Shown here: one piece after another, positions 37,613 through 46,455 of the stretch | Layout of the letters: every line of letters starts with the position of its first letter | Numbering within the stretch: position 1 is the first letter of the stretch | NCBI GenBank assembly: GCA_963772445.1 | Contig: CAVYXK010000004.1 | Location: 248,001-312,000 of the forward strand | DNA length: 64,000 bases | Reading direction: 5' to 3' | From: CAVYXK01 sp963772445 | GTDB taxonomy: Bacteria > Pseudomonadota > Alphaproteobacteria > Acetobacterales > Acetobacteraceae | The notes under the pieces: generated by a model | What the model was told of the DNA's origin: nothing | The model's database searches: none | The model's input: the letters and a program-made list of their open reading frames with translations, nothing else | Program-made: the position numbers and the translations under genes

Positions 37613-40549
37613 GTGCCCACGCTCCTCGGGTACGGTCCGCCGCCACCACCCGATCCGGCGGAACTAGCGCGCGAGGCCTTCACCATCGCGCAGCGGGCGA
37701 GCAAGCGTGCCGACTCCATTCGCTGGTTGGACCGCGCCTGCCGGCTGGTGCCAGGGGATCCGACGCTCAAATTGGCACTCGCGGCCGCCTGCATGGGCGT
37801 TGATGACGCCCGCGCCGCCTGCCTGTTTGCCGCCGTCATTGCCGAACGACCGGTGCGCGAGGCATGGCTCGGCTTGGCCGGCAGCCGCCGAGCGCTCGGC
37901 GATCTGCAAGGCGCAGCGAAGGCGATGGCAAGCTCCCTGGCCGCCTACGCGCTCGTTCCCTCGTTGGAGAAGTTGGCGACCGCAATCGCCGGCGAGGTCG
38001 GGGCGGATGGATGGTGCGGCTATATCGCACCAAACCAGTTGATGATCCGGCTCGCCGATCGGCAAGCGACCGCGACGCTTTGCCTGAACGGGCAGCCGGT
38101 CGGGCGGCCCGTGCGTTCGGGGCTGCACCGGCTGCCGGGTCGGGCGGGGCCATGGCACAGCATCGCCGTTCTCTCCGGGAACGGTCTGCACCTGTTGGGC
38201 AGCCCAATCCGGCTCGCGGATATTCAGCGCACGGAGGGCTTCGTTGCGCCCTGCGAGGGCGGATTGGCTGGCTGGGCATGGCATCCGGGAGACCCAGACA
38301 CAGACCCGGTGCTCACCGTCCGCTCGGAGCGAGGCGCGAAGTTCATCCGGCTGATCGCCGCCGATCCGGCCCAGGACGCGGCCGGCGGTGGGCTCGTGCG
38401 CATCCGGGGATTCCGTTTGCCGGCCGCGAAGCTGGCCGGCATCGGTCGAACTCTGCACGTGCTCGGCAGTGACGGCCGCGACTTGCTCGGCAGCCCGGTC
38501 GATCCCGGTTGGGAACTGCGGACACTCCCCCTCCCCTTGCGGGAGGCGGTTGGGGGGAGGGGGCGGTGGGTTGGAGCCGAGCGTCGTTCCCACCGCCCCC
38601 TCCCCCCAACCGCCTCCCGCAAGGGGAGGGGGAGTGTCCGCCCAGTCGATGTGGTTGTGACCGTCCACGGCGCAGCGGAGGAGACACTCGCCTGTCTCCA
38701 CAGCGTGTGCGCTGCCTTGCCGCCGCCAAGCCGGTTGGTCGTGGTCGATGATGCCTCACCCGATCCGGAGTTAGCCGCTGCGCTCGACGCGCTGGCGCGG
38801 CAGCCGCGGGTCAGCCTGATCCGCCATTCGAAATCGCGCGGCTTTCCGGCCAGCGCCAATGCCGGCCTGCTCGCCTGCCGGGACCGGGACGTGGTGCTGC
38901 TGAACAGTGACACCCTGGTAGCACCCGGTTGGCTGGCAGGACTACGTGCCGCGGCGTACTCGATGCCGGATATCGGCACCGCGACGCCGCTCTCGAATAG
39001 CGCAACGATTCTGAGCTACCCGGCGCAGGCCGGCAATCCGTTCCCGGACGCCAAGGAGACCGCCCGCCTCGCACAACTTGCGCACCGGGCGAACGCCGGA
39101 GCGGTGGTCGAGATCCCGGTCGCAATCGGCTTCTGCATGTACATCCGCCGGGACTGCCTGAATTCAGTCGGCCTGTTCCGCACGGAATTGTTCGCGCAGG
39201 GCTATGGCGAAGAGAACGACTTCTGCCTGCGCGCCCGGCGTCTCGGATGGCGGCATGTGGCAGCCGCCGGCGTGTTCGTGGCGCATGCCGGAGGCCGGTC
39301 GTTCGGTCCGGCCGGCCAAGCTTTACAGACGCGAAACCAGGCCGTCTTAAACCGGCTGCATCCAGGTTATGACCGTTTGATCGCAGACTGGATTGCAGCC
39401 GACACATTGGCTGAGCCGCGGCGGCGACTCGATCTTCTTCGCTGGCGCGCCGCGCGCCGGCGCGGCAGCACGGCAGTGGTCCTGATCACCCATTCCGACG
39501 GCGGCGGTGTGGAGCGGCGCGCTGTGGAATCCTGCCGCATGCATCGCGCCGCCGGTCGGCGGGCGGTCGTGCTGCGGCCGGATCCGACCGAAGGTGCTGC
39601 TCCAGGGGTTGTGGTCGGCGACGGAACCGAAGGCGGCTACCCCAACCTGCGCTATGCGCTGCCCGACGAGTTGCCGGCGTTGCGACGGCTGCTGCGGGCC
39701 GAGGCGCCGACGATGATTGAGCTGCACCACGTCCTCGGCCATGCCCCAGCCATCTACGACCTGATTACGCAACTCGGCATCCCCTGCGAGGTGCATGTAC
39801 ATGATTACGTCTGGTTCTGTCCCCGGGTGCTGCTGATCGGGTCGGACCGGCGCTATTGCGGCGAGCCGCACGTAGAGACGTGCGAGATCTGTGTCGCGGA
39901 TGCCGGCAGCGCGCTCGAGGAGTCGATCCCGGTTGCTGCGCTGCGCCGGCGTTCGGCGCGCCTGCTGGCTGGCGCGCGACGTGTCGTGGTGCCGTCCGAG
40001 GACGCCGCCGTGCGGCTTCGGCGCCACTTCCCGGACCTGCACCCGGTCGTCGTGCCGCATGAGGATGACGGCGCGCTGCCATCTGTTGCCGACGCTTCCC
40101 CACCGGGACTTGGCCGCCGCCGTGTTTGCGTCATCGGCGCGATCGGCGTCGCCAAGGGTTACGACATCCTGCTCGCCTGCGCGCGCGATGCCGCCTCGCG
40201 TGACCTTCCGCTCGAATTCACCATTGTCGGGCATACGATCGATGATCGCCGGTTGATGGCGACTGGACGCGCCTACGTCACCGGGAAATTCCGAGCAGAG
40301 GAAGCGACCAGCCTGATCCGCGCGCAGAAGGCAGATCTCGCCTTGCTTCCCTCGATCTGGCCGGAGACTTGGTGCTTTGCGCTGACCGATGCCTGGCGAG
40401 CGGGTCTCCGCGTCGCCGCGTTCGATATTGGCGCGCCCGCAGAACGGATCCGCCGGACTGGGCGAGGTTTCCTACTGCCGCTCGGGCTTTCTCCGTCCGC
40501 AATCAACAACGGATTGCTTGCAGCATTGTCGCTCATGGCGCCAGAATGA
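37613..40549 (+). CDS. Large fused GT2-GT4 glycosyltransferase with in-frame palindromic insertion
   Basis: The 978-residue protein has several parts. A TPR-like and beta-rich N-terminal region spans about 1-300. A GT2 (GT-A) domain from about 345 contains VDVVVTVHGAAEETLACLHS, VVVDDASPDPELAAALDA, DRDVVLLNSDTLVAPGWLAG and GYGEENDFCLRARRLGW. A C-terminal GT4-like (GT-B) domain of about 640-970 contains HSDGGGVERRAVES, VHDYVWFCPRVLL, GAIGVAKGYDILLACARD and LLPSIWPETWCFALTDAW. Between 303 and 343 it is encoded by a 124-bp perfect palindrome (38518-38641). It should build a glycan, perhaps on the cargo of the neighbouring secretion system. Confidence 0.85.
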   Translation: MPTLLGYGPPPPPDPAELAREAFTIAQRASKRADSIRWLDRACRLVPGDPTLKLALAAACMGVDDARAACLFAAVIAERPVREAWLGLAGSRRALGDLQGAAKAMASSLAAYALVPSLEKLATAIAGEVGADGWCGYIAPNQLMIRLADRQATATLCLNGQPVGRPVRSGLHRLPGRAGPWHSIAVLSGNGLHLLGSPIRLADIQRTEGFVAPCEGGLAGWAWHPGDPDTDPVLTVRSERGAKFIRLIAADPAQDAAGGGLVRIRGFRLPAAKLAGIGRTLHVLGSDGRDLLGSPVDPGWELRTLPLPLREAVGGRGRWVGAERRSHRPLPPTASRKGRGSVRPVDVVVTVHGAAEETLACLHSVCAALPPPSRLVVVDDASPDPELAAALDALARQPRVSLIRHSKSRGFPASANAGLLACRDRDVVLLNSDTLVAPGWLAGLRAAAYSMPDIGTATPLSNSATILSYPAQAGNPFPDAKETARLAQLAHRANAGAVVEIPVAIGFCMYIRRDCLNSVGLFRTELFAQGYGEENDFCLRARRLGWRHVAAAGVFVAHAGGRSFGPAGQALQTRNQAVLNRLHPGYDRLIADWIAADTLAEPRRRLDLLRWRAARRRGSTAVVLITHSDGGGVERRAVESCRMHRAAGRRAVVLRPDPTEGAAPGVVVGDGTEGGYPNLRYALPDELPALRRLLRAEAPTMIELHHVLGHAPAIYDLITQLGIPCEVHVHDYVWFCPRVLLIGSDRRYCGEPHVETCEICVADAGSALEESIPVAALRRRSARLLAGARRVVVPSEDAAVRLRRHFPDLHPVVVPHEDDGALPSVADASPPGLGRRRVCVIGAIGVAKGYDILLACARDAASRDLPLEFTIVGHTIDDRRLMATGRAYVTGKFRAEEATSLIRAQKADLALLPSIWPETWCFALTDAWRAGLRVAAFDIGAPAERIRRTGRGFLLPLGLSPSAINNGLLAALSLMAPE
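38518..38641. repeat. 124-bp perfect palindromic element inside the glycosyltransferase gene
   Basis: Two 53-base arms (38518-38570 and 38589-38641) are exact reverse complements around an 18-base spacer; the outer end reads GCGGACACTCCCCCTCCCC. The reading frame of the host gene stays open across the whole element. It contributes an Arg/Gly/Pro-rich segment (LPLPLREAVGGRGRWVG / HRPLPPTASRKGRGSVR) between the N-terminal region and the GT2 domain. Related half-copies occur near 42991, 44620 and 47741. Confidence 0.93.
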
Positions 40550-40596
40550 AGCAATTGACACAACTCTTCGAATAGTCTCCCACACCCTTCGTCCCG

Positions 40597-41565
40597 ATGA
40601 CCGCCAAACGTCGAACCAGCGAGAACACCCGAATGCCCGAAGCTGTCCGAGCCATCACCCGTCGACCCGAACCGAATCCAAGCGCTGCCGTAACGCCGCA
40701 GGCTCGCATGACCGAGCTCAAGGTCTCCGGCCATCTGATGACGCTGGAGACGGGCCTCTTCGCCGTTTTTCAGCCTCCTGGCTCGCCGGTCGCCGGTACG
40801 AACGGGCTGCCGGGCGTGCGGATTTCTTTGCCGCCCGGTCCGATGCGCCGCCCCGATGCCGTACGCATCAGCACATTCCGCGAGGATGGCTGGATGAATG
40901 GCGGCGACGGAGCGCTCGTGCGGGTTGCCGAGGGACCAGCGCAGGTGCTGGTGACGATCTACCAAGCGCCGGGTGCGCCGCCCGACGCGGCGCCTCAACT
41001 GCAGGTCACACGACTAACCGGAGAGCCGGCGACCGCAGCCGCCGGTGCCGCCCCCGCCCCGGCTGCCGTCCCGGTCGAAGCCGAGGTGATGGCGCATGTG
41101 CAACGCACTGGCGATGTCGGCGGGCAGCTCGGCGAGTGGGTCGGCGTCCGCGGCTCCAAGCTATGGATCGAGGGCTTCAGCATCACGCCGCGGGATGAGA
41201 TTGCCGCAGCGGACATCGAGTATCAGGCAGTCCTCGGGCGCGGCTGGCTTTCGCCGTGGGCCGAGGGTGGAAAGTTCTGTGGCAGCCGCGGCATGGCCCT
41301 GCCGCTGCTAGGCCTCCGCGTCCGACTAAAGGGGGCGGCCGCGGAAACACACGAGTGCAGCTATTCCGCGACCTTCGTCGATGGCTCGGCGGTCGGCCCG
41401 GTTGAAGCCGGTGAAGCCTGTGAGGCGGCAAGCCTCGCGGGGCTGGAAGCTTTTCAGATCGTGCTGCGCCGGCGAGATGGCTCGAGCGGCCCTAAGGGCA
41501 CGGCGCGAACGTCCGGACCGAAGCCGGTCGAGACCACCCGCAAATCCGTTCGGCGCGTCCGCTGA
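40597..41565 (+). CDS. Protein with ChW-like repeats, in the secretion/glycosylation cluster
   Basis: The 322-residue protein has an N-terminal beta domain (LKVSGHLMTLETGLFAVFQP, FREDGWMNGGDGALVRVAEG). A Pro/Ala linker follows near residue 150. Two segments then resemble clostridial hydrophobic-W (ChW) repeats: AHVQRTGDVGGQLGEWVGVR and YQAVLGRGWLSPWAEGGKFC. The C-terminus is basic (SVRRVR). No signal peptide is seen, so type I export or a cytoplasmic role is possible. The start could also be ATG 40708 (MTELKVSGH). It lies between two glycosyltransferases and is a candidate cargo or acceptor. Confidence 0.6.
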   Translation: MTAKRRTSENTRMPEAVRAITRRPEPNPSAAVTPQARMTELKVSGHLMTLETGLFAVFQPPGSPVAGTNGLPGVRISLPPGPMRRPDAVRISTFREDGWMNGGDGALVRVAEGPAQVLVTIYQAPGAPPDAAPQLQVTRLTGEPATAAAGAAPAPAAVPVEAEVMAHVQRTGDVGGQLGEWVGVRGSKLWIEGFSITPRDEIAAADIEYQAVLGRGWLSPWAEGGKFCGSRGMALPLLGLRVRLKGAAAETHECSYSATFVDGSAVGPVEAGEACEAASLAGLEAFQIVLRRRDGSSGPKGTARTSGPKPVETTRKSVRRVR

Positions 41566-41605
41566 GCCAAATGTCCCAAGAACTCACGTTGGGGGTGGTC
41601 GGCCG

Positions 41606-42967
41606 GTGAAATACCTGTTCGTCCATCAGAACTTCCCCGGACAGTTCCTGCATATCGCGCGTCATCTCGCTGCCTCGCGCGAAAATGACGTGGTGTTCGT
41701 CACCGAGCCCAATCAGAACCATCTCTCGGGTGTGCGCAAGGTTCCCTATGTCGTGCCGCCACCCGGCGCTATCACGACGCATGTCATTGCTCGCGACCTC
41801 GACGCCGCCGGCCGGCGCGCCGAGACCGTCGCCGTCACCGCAGCCCGGCTGAAAGCGCTGGGCTTCGAGCCCGACATCATCATCGGCCATCATGGATGGG
41901 GCGAGCTGTTGAACCTGCCCGATGTGTGGCCGAACGCACCGTTGCTCGGCTACATGGAGTTCTACTATCACATCGAAGATGTTGATGTCGGCTTCGATCC
42001 CGAGTTCCCGACCCCGGTCGCGGACTATCCGCGCATCCGGGCGAAGAACGCGACAAATCTGCTCGCGCTAAATCTCGGCCAGCATGGCTTCACGCCGACG
42101 CGCTGGCAGCTCTCGACCTATCCGGCCTGGGCGCAGGAGCGGATCACGCTGCTGCCGGAGGGCGTCGATCTCGAGGCGTGCAAGCCCGATCCCGAGAGCA
42201 GGCGGCAGGAACTGATCATCGGCGGGACGAAGATCGGCAGGACCGAGAAGCTGGTGACCTATGTCGCGCGAGATCTGGAGCCCTATCGCGGCTTCCACGT
42301 CATGATGCGCGCATTGCCGCACATGTTGCGTGCGCGTAAGGATATCCGCATCGTCATGGTCGGCGGCGACAGCGTGAGCTACGGCGCGCCGCCGCCGCGC
42401 GCGACCTGGCGGGAACTGATGTGCGAGGAGCTGGGCAAGAAGCTTGACCCAAAACGGGTGTTGTTTCCCGGCCGCGTCGATTACCAGACGTATCTGAGGC
42501 TGCTCCGTCGCAGCGATGCGCATGTCTATCTCACATATCCTTTCGTCGCCTCTTGGTCGCTTCGGGAGTCGCTCGCGGCCGGCTGTGCCGTCATAGGCAG
42601 CGATACGCAGCCCGTCCGTGAGTTCATCGAGGACGGTTGCGACGGCGTGCTCACGCCGTTTTTCGACCCCAAAGGGCTGGCGCAGCGGATCCAGCAGGTG
42701 CTGGAGGACACTGCGCTGTCGCGGCGGTTGCGCGAGGGTGCGCGGAAATACGCCGAGCGGCACCTTTCGCTCGCTGATACATTGAAGAGTTACGAGTCAG
42801 TGATCGGGCAACTGACTTGCGCCGCGGATAATGATCGAGGTCGTGAACCGGGTCAGGCCAATGGGGGCTCTCGCCCCGCGATCCGCTCCCGCAAAACGGA
42901 TCCGCGCATTGCGTCTCTTGCCCTCGCCGGTAGCTTGACCCAAGCGAACGTCGGATCGCCGGTGTAG
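41606..42967 (+). CDS. GT4-family glycosyltransferase
   Basis: The GT-B fold is shown by MKYLFVHQNFPGQFLHIARH at the N-terminus, IIIGHHGWGELLNLPDVWP and LPEGVDLEACKP. The donor-binding region LVTYVARDLEPYRGFHVMMR, VLFPGRVDYQTYLRLLRRSD and the ESLAAGCAVIGSDTQPVREF loop follow. It transfers sugar from a nucleotide donor in the cytoplasm. The GTG at 41606 is chosen because homology begins there. The C-terminal 45 residues (GREPGQANGGS onward) look like read-through into non-conserved DNA. It ends the secretion/glycan block. Confidence 0.9.
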   Translation: MKYLFVHQNFPGQFLHIARHLAASRENDVVFVTEPNQNHLSGVRKVPYVVPPPGAITTHVIARDLDAAGRRAETVAVTAARLKALGFEPDIIIGHHGWGELLNLPDVWPNAPLLGYMEFYYHIEDVDVGFDPEFPTPVADYPRIRAKNATNLLALNLGQHGFTPTRWQLSTYPAWAQERITLLPEGVDLEACKPDPESRRQELIIGGTKIGRTEKLVTYVARDLEPYRGFHVMMRALPHMLRARKDIRIVMVGGDSVSYGAPPPRATWRELMCEELGKKLDPKRVLFPGRVDYQTYLRLLRRSDAHVYLTYPFVASWSLRESLAAGCAVIGSDTQPVREFIEDGCDGVLTPFFDPKGLAQRIQQVLEDTALSRRLREGARKYAERHLSLADTLKSYESVIGQLTCAADNDRGREPGQANGGSRPAIRSRKTDPRIASLALAGSLTQANVGSPV

Positions 42968-42990
42968 CTTCGATCGCGTACTTCTCGAAC

Positions 42991-43022
42991 GGCTCCCCCT
43001 CCCCTTGCGGGCCCCCCCTTGC
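42991..43022. repeat. Left remnant of a palindromic GC element at the IS4 border
   Basis: The sequence CTCCCCCTCCCCTTGCGGG is the same motif as in the palindrome at 38518, here followed by a degenerate second copy (CCCCCCCTTGC) and then directly by the IS4 left end. The matching other half lies at 44620 onward, so the IS4 element appears to have inserted into the palindrome. Confidence 0.7.
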
Positions 43023-44619
43023 GGGCTACCGTTGTCCCACAACCCCAAATCGACTTTCCTGAGTGCTGAGCAGCGGATTTGAGGCGGGTCGAGTCTGCAT
43101 CAGCGATCTTTCGAGGCTCCCGCCGAACGGGCGGCGGCAGCCGGCTGGCGCCGCCCCTCCGGCAGGCCCCTTTGCAGCCCCCTGCGAAATCAAATTCGCT
43201 CCCGACCAACAACCCACCGGAGCCGATTCGCATGAACGACCAGCCGCAGCTTGGTCACTTTGGCAATCGCCGCCTGGCCGCGGTCGGCGACAGCCTGCTG
43301 GGGGCGATGCAGAAGCAGCGCACCATGTGCCTCTCGGCGTTGGCCGACAGCCGCGGCCAAGCCCGCCAGTTTCAGCGTTTCCTCGACAACGAGGCGGTCA
43401 GCATGCACGAGATGCTGGTGCATGCCGCCCGGCAGACCGCCCGGCGCGCCGTCGGGCGGCACGTCCTGGCGATCACCGATACCACGGAGCTGAATTACGC
43501 TCCCCACAGCGGCGCCAAGCGCGGCTTTGGCACGGTCGGCAACGGGACCGACATCGGCGTGCTGCTGCACCCGGTGATTGCGGTGGATGCCGAGCAGGCG
43601 GGCTGATCGGGCTGGTCGGTGCCACGGTGATCAACCGCACCGACGGCCCGGTGACGGACCATAAGACACGCCCGGCCGACGAGAAGGAGTCTCGCCGCTG
43701 GCTGGCGGCCGCCGAGACCGCCGGCGAGGTGCTGGCGGAGGCGGCGATGATCACTGTGGTCGAGGACCGCGAGGGCGACATCTATGACCAGTTCGCGCGT
43801 CGGCCGGACAACGTGCATCTGTTGGTGCGGGCCGCGCAGAACCGCTCGCTCGAGGGCGATGAGAAACTGTTCGCGCGATGCGCCGCCTGGTCAGCAGTAA
43901 CACAGCACACCATCCAGGTGCCGGCCCGGCATGGCAAGCCGGCGCGGGCCGAGCGGACCGCCGTCGTGGCGGTGCGCTCCGGCGAGGTCACGATCAAGCG
44001 GCCACTGCGCGCCGAGCCAGCCCTGGCGCCGACCTTGACCCTGCGGGTGGTGGATGTGCGCGAGATCGCCCCACCGTCGGCGCAGCAACCCTTACACTGG
44101 TGTCTGCTGACCACGCATGCGGTGGGCGGTGCGGCGGAGGCGCTGCAGATTGTCGCCTGGTACCGGCTGCGTTGGATCATCGAACAGCTGTTCCGTACGA
44201 TGAAGACGGACGGTGTCGATGTGGAGACCTCGCAGATCACGACGCCGCTCAGCCTGGCGAAGCTGGTGACGGTGGCGCTGATTGCCGCCGTGCGGGTCAT
44301 GCAACTGGTGATCGGTCGCGACGGCAGTACGGGGCAGTCCATAGAGGACGTTGCCGACCCCGCCGAACTGCCGGCGCTACGGGCGATCAGCGCCTCCCTC
44401 GAAGGGCCGACCGACAAGTTGAAGAACCCGTTCGATCCTGCCTTGCTGGCTTATTACGCCTGGATCGCCGCACGCCTCGGAGGCTGGTCCGGCTACACCT
44501 CCAAGGGATATCGGCCGCCCGGTCCCAAGACCATGGCCCGCGGTCTCAAGCGCCTCGATGCCATGGTGCAGGGCTGGATGCTGGCTAATCGTTCCGCACT
44601 TGTGGGACTCCGGTAGCCC
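43023..44619. mobile_element. IS4-family insertion sequence
   Basis: Inverted repeats of 20 bp with two mismatches lie at 43023-43042 (GGGCTACCGTTGTCCCACAA) and 44600-44619. TTGC is found directly outside both ends. A single transposase gene is inside. It lies in a GC-rich palindromic repeat between the GT4 gene and a truncated MFS gene. Confidence 0.88.
43232..44616 (+). CDS. IS4-family transposase, frameshifted
   Basis: The transposase of about 461 residues has the first catalytic Asp in ITDTTELNYAPHSG and the second in VVEDREGDIYDQFARRP. The IS4 YREK signature is in YRLRWIIEQLFRTMK, with exact spacing Y-2-R-3-E-6-K. The frame breaks at GGG (43600-43602). With a fourth G the protein reads DAEQAGLIGLVGATVINRT. 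The break is probably a homopolymer error; the start ATG 43232 lies about 200 bases inside the left repeat. Confidence 0.9.
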
Positions 44620-44712
44620 TTGCGGGAGGGGGCAGGGGGAGGGGGCCTCTCCAGGGAGGCACACCATGCCGCCAAGCGCGAAAACTTTGCGGGAAGGGGT
44701 TAGGGGGAGCGG
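44620..44712. repeat. GC-rich palindromic remnants right of the IS4 element
   Basis: TTGCGGGAGGGGGCAGGGGG starts at 44620 and is the right half of the palindrome interrupted by the IS. A second degenerate copy (TTTGCGGGAAGGGG) follows near 44687-44703. No gene is present here. Confidence 0.6.
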
Positions 44713-45204
44713 GGCCTGCTGACCGAGACGCTGATCCAGCTCATGGTCTTCGCGGTAGCTGCGGTACCCGGCTATTTCGTTGCCGCGGCCATGGTGGATC
44801 GAACTCGGGCGCAAGGCAATTCAGATCCTCGGCTTCGCCATGATGGCGATAAGCTTCACGGCAATGGCGTTGATCCCCGGGATCGAGAAGTTGATCTATC
44901 CGTTCCTGGTCATCTATGGCATCAGCTACTTCTTCACCGAGTTCGGGCCGAACGCAACCACCTTCGTCTATCCCTCCGAGCTGTTCCGGTGGAGGCCAGG
45001 ACCACCGGGCGTGGGGCCCCCACCGGCAAGATCGGCGGTTTCGTCGGGGTGTTCACATTTCCCATGCAGATGCACTGGCACGGGCTGCTGACCGCCGAGC
45101 TGGGCGCAGCCATCGCGAGCGCGCTCGGTCTGCTGTCCACCGTGTCGTTGCTGCCAGAAACCATGAGGCGCACGCTGGAAGAGCTGAGCATTGCTAGGGT
45201 ATAA
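44713..45204 (+). pseudogene. C-terminal remnant of an MFS (PHS/sugar-type) transporter
   Basis: The fragment encodes the last four or five helices: VPGYFVAAAMVDR-LGRKAIQ, FAMMAISFTAMALIPG, TEFGPNATTFVYPSELF, then GKIGGFVGVFTFPMQMHWHG and LPETMRRTLEELS. The frame is lost at GAACTC (44801-44806) and regained at 44986, where a C appears missing (ELFPVEARTTG). Even when repaired, the N-terminal two thirds are gone, presumably lost with the IS4 insertion. It is a genuine pseudogene. Confidence 0.85.
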
Positions 45205-45252
45205 TGCCGATCGCGGTCCTCTCGCCGTCACTGCCAGCGCAGGCGTGCCAAA

Positions 45253-45921
45253 TCACGACGCGGGCGGGGTCTCGTAGTCGGGCAATCGCCATTCGGCAGG
45301 CTCGGCGGCGGCGTCCGCATACCAGCGCGCCACCAACTCGTGGCCGCGGACAGCCCGACAGTACGCCTGCGTAACGGCCGAAAGCGGCGGCTGCCATGTC
45401 AGGAAACGGGCGACAACCGGTGCAAACATGGCATCGGCAGCCGAGAAAGCTGCTCCGAACAGGAACGGGCCGTCTCCCCCAAAACGGCCGCGCGCATCGG
45501 CCCACATCGCCTCGATCCGCGCGATGTCGGCGCATGCCCCCGATGTACGGCCGAGCCCGGCGAAATCGGCACCGAGATTCATCCACATCGCCTGGCGCAG
45601 CTCGCGGAAGCCGGCATGCATCTCTGCCACCATGGAGCGAGCCTCGGCCCGAGCCCGCCGATCGGATGGCCACAGCGCCGGCGTTCGTTCGGCGCAGTAT
45701 TCCATGATCGCGACGGATTCCCAGACGCGCGCCCCGTCATGTTCGAGATAGGAGACCAACCCGTTCGGGGATACCGCTGCAATCGCCGCGGTCGAGCCGC
45801 CTGGAGTGAACGGGATCACCGTCACCTCGACGTCGAGCCCGGCCAATTGTACGGCAAGCCAGCCGCGCATCGACCAGGACGAGTAGCGGCGATTGCCGAT
45901 GAAAAGCCGTCCGTCCGGCAT
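45253..45921 (-). CDS. Glutathione S-transferase family protein
   Basis: The 222-residue protein has the N-terminal thioredoxin-like start LFIGNRRYSSWSMRGWLAV, with the YSSWS motif placing the catalytic Ser/Tyr. The glutathione-binding turn NGLVSYLEHDGARVWES-VAI and an all-helical C-terminal domain (FGAAFSAADAMFAPVVARFL) follow. It conjugates or isomerises small electrophiles with glutathione in the cytoplasm. It is transcribed alone; the neighbouring MFS remnant converges with it. Confidence 0.9.
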   Translation of the reverse strand: MPDGRLFIGNRRYSSWSMRGWLAVQLAGLDVEVTVIPFTPGGSTAAIAAVSPNGLVSYLEHDGARVWESVAIMEYCAERTPALWPSDRRARAEARSMVAEMHAGFRELRQAMWMNLGADFAGLGRTSGACADIARIEAMWADARGRFGGDGPFLFGAAFSAADAMFAPVVARFLTWQPPLSAVTQAYCRAVRGHELVARWYADAAAEPAEWRLPDYETPPAS

Positions 45922-46067
45922 ACGCTCCTCCTGATGGCAAACCTCAAGTACGGCAACCCAGCTCCGGCGGGGCGGCCCCAGCCAGCATCAGGGCGTCCCG
46001 CGTAAATTCACGGTGAGCCAATACCTGGCAACCTGGGTGGCGAGTTTCGGGCAAGATATGAATCTCG

Positions 46068-46304
46068 TCACGGGGGTGGGAGCTTGTTGTTCGCGACAGC
46101 CCTATGCCGGGCAAGGCAGCCAGACAAGACAGAGCATCCGGGACGCTGCTTCTGGCGTGCGCCCGGAGAGCCCTCAGTTGCGCTTCCGTGGCAGTAGCTG
46201 CCCGGCCAAACACCGTGAGGCGGCAGGCCGAGCTCGGCGGCGATGATCGCCTCCATCGGATGCCAGTCCAGGAGATGTGAAGTTGTGTTGTCCGGTGCGC
46301 TCAT
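46068..46304 (-). pseudogene. Ner/Nlp-family DNA-binding protein with internal deletion
   Basis: The 79-codon frame starts MSAPDNTTSHLLDWHP, the usual beginning of Ner/Nlp (SfsB) proteins. It then jumps directly to MEAIIAAELGLPPHGVWPGS, which is the usual end of that family (IIAxxLGxPPxxIWP). About 35-40 residues that should hold the helix-turn-helix are missing in frame. The tail after WPGSYC is unrelated. It faces away from the S24 repressor gene, the arrangement of the Mu-like phage early switch. It is probably a dead relic of that switch. Confidence 0.55.
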
Positions 46305-46423
46305 TGCATCATTCGAATTCTCTTTGGAGAACCGCGCGAAAGTGGGCGTCACGGTTCCGAACAACGCAGGTCGTGCGGAGGTGTGTCCAGAAAGTGTCGG
46401 CAATCTGAATGATCCGTGGACCA

Positions 46424-46455
46424 ATGTCACGTCACAGGGATAAACATGTCACGTC
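46424..46455 (+). promoter_or_regulatory. Direct repeat at the repressor start, possible operator
   Basis: ATGTCACGTC occurs at 46424-46433 and again at 46446-46455, 22 bases (two helical turns) apart. The second copy contains the start codon of the S24 repressor. A repressor bound to both would autoregulate its own synthesis. This is inferred from position only. Confidence 0.4.

Noticed and set aside
45922..46067. Possible gene upstream of the GST
   Set aside because: Only short frames without start signals; nothing recognisable.
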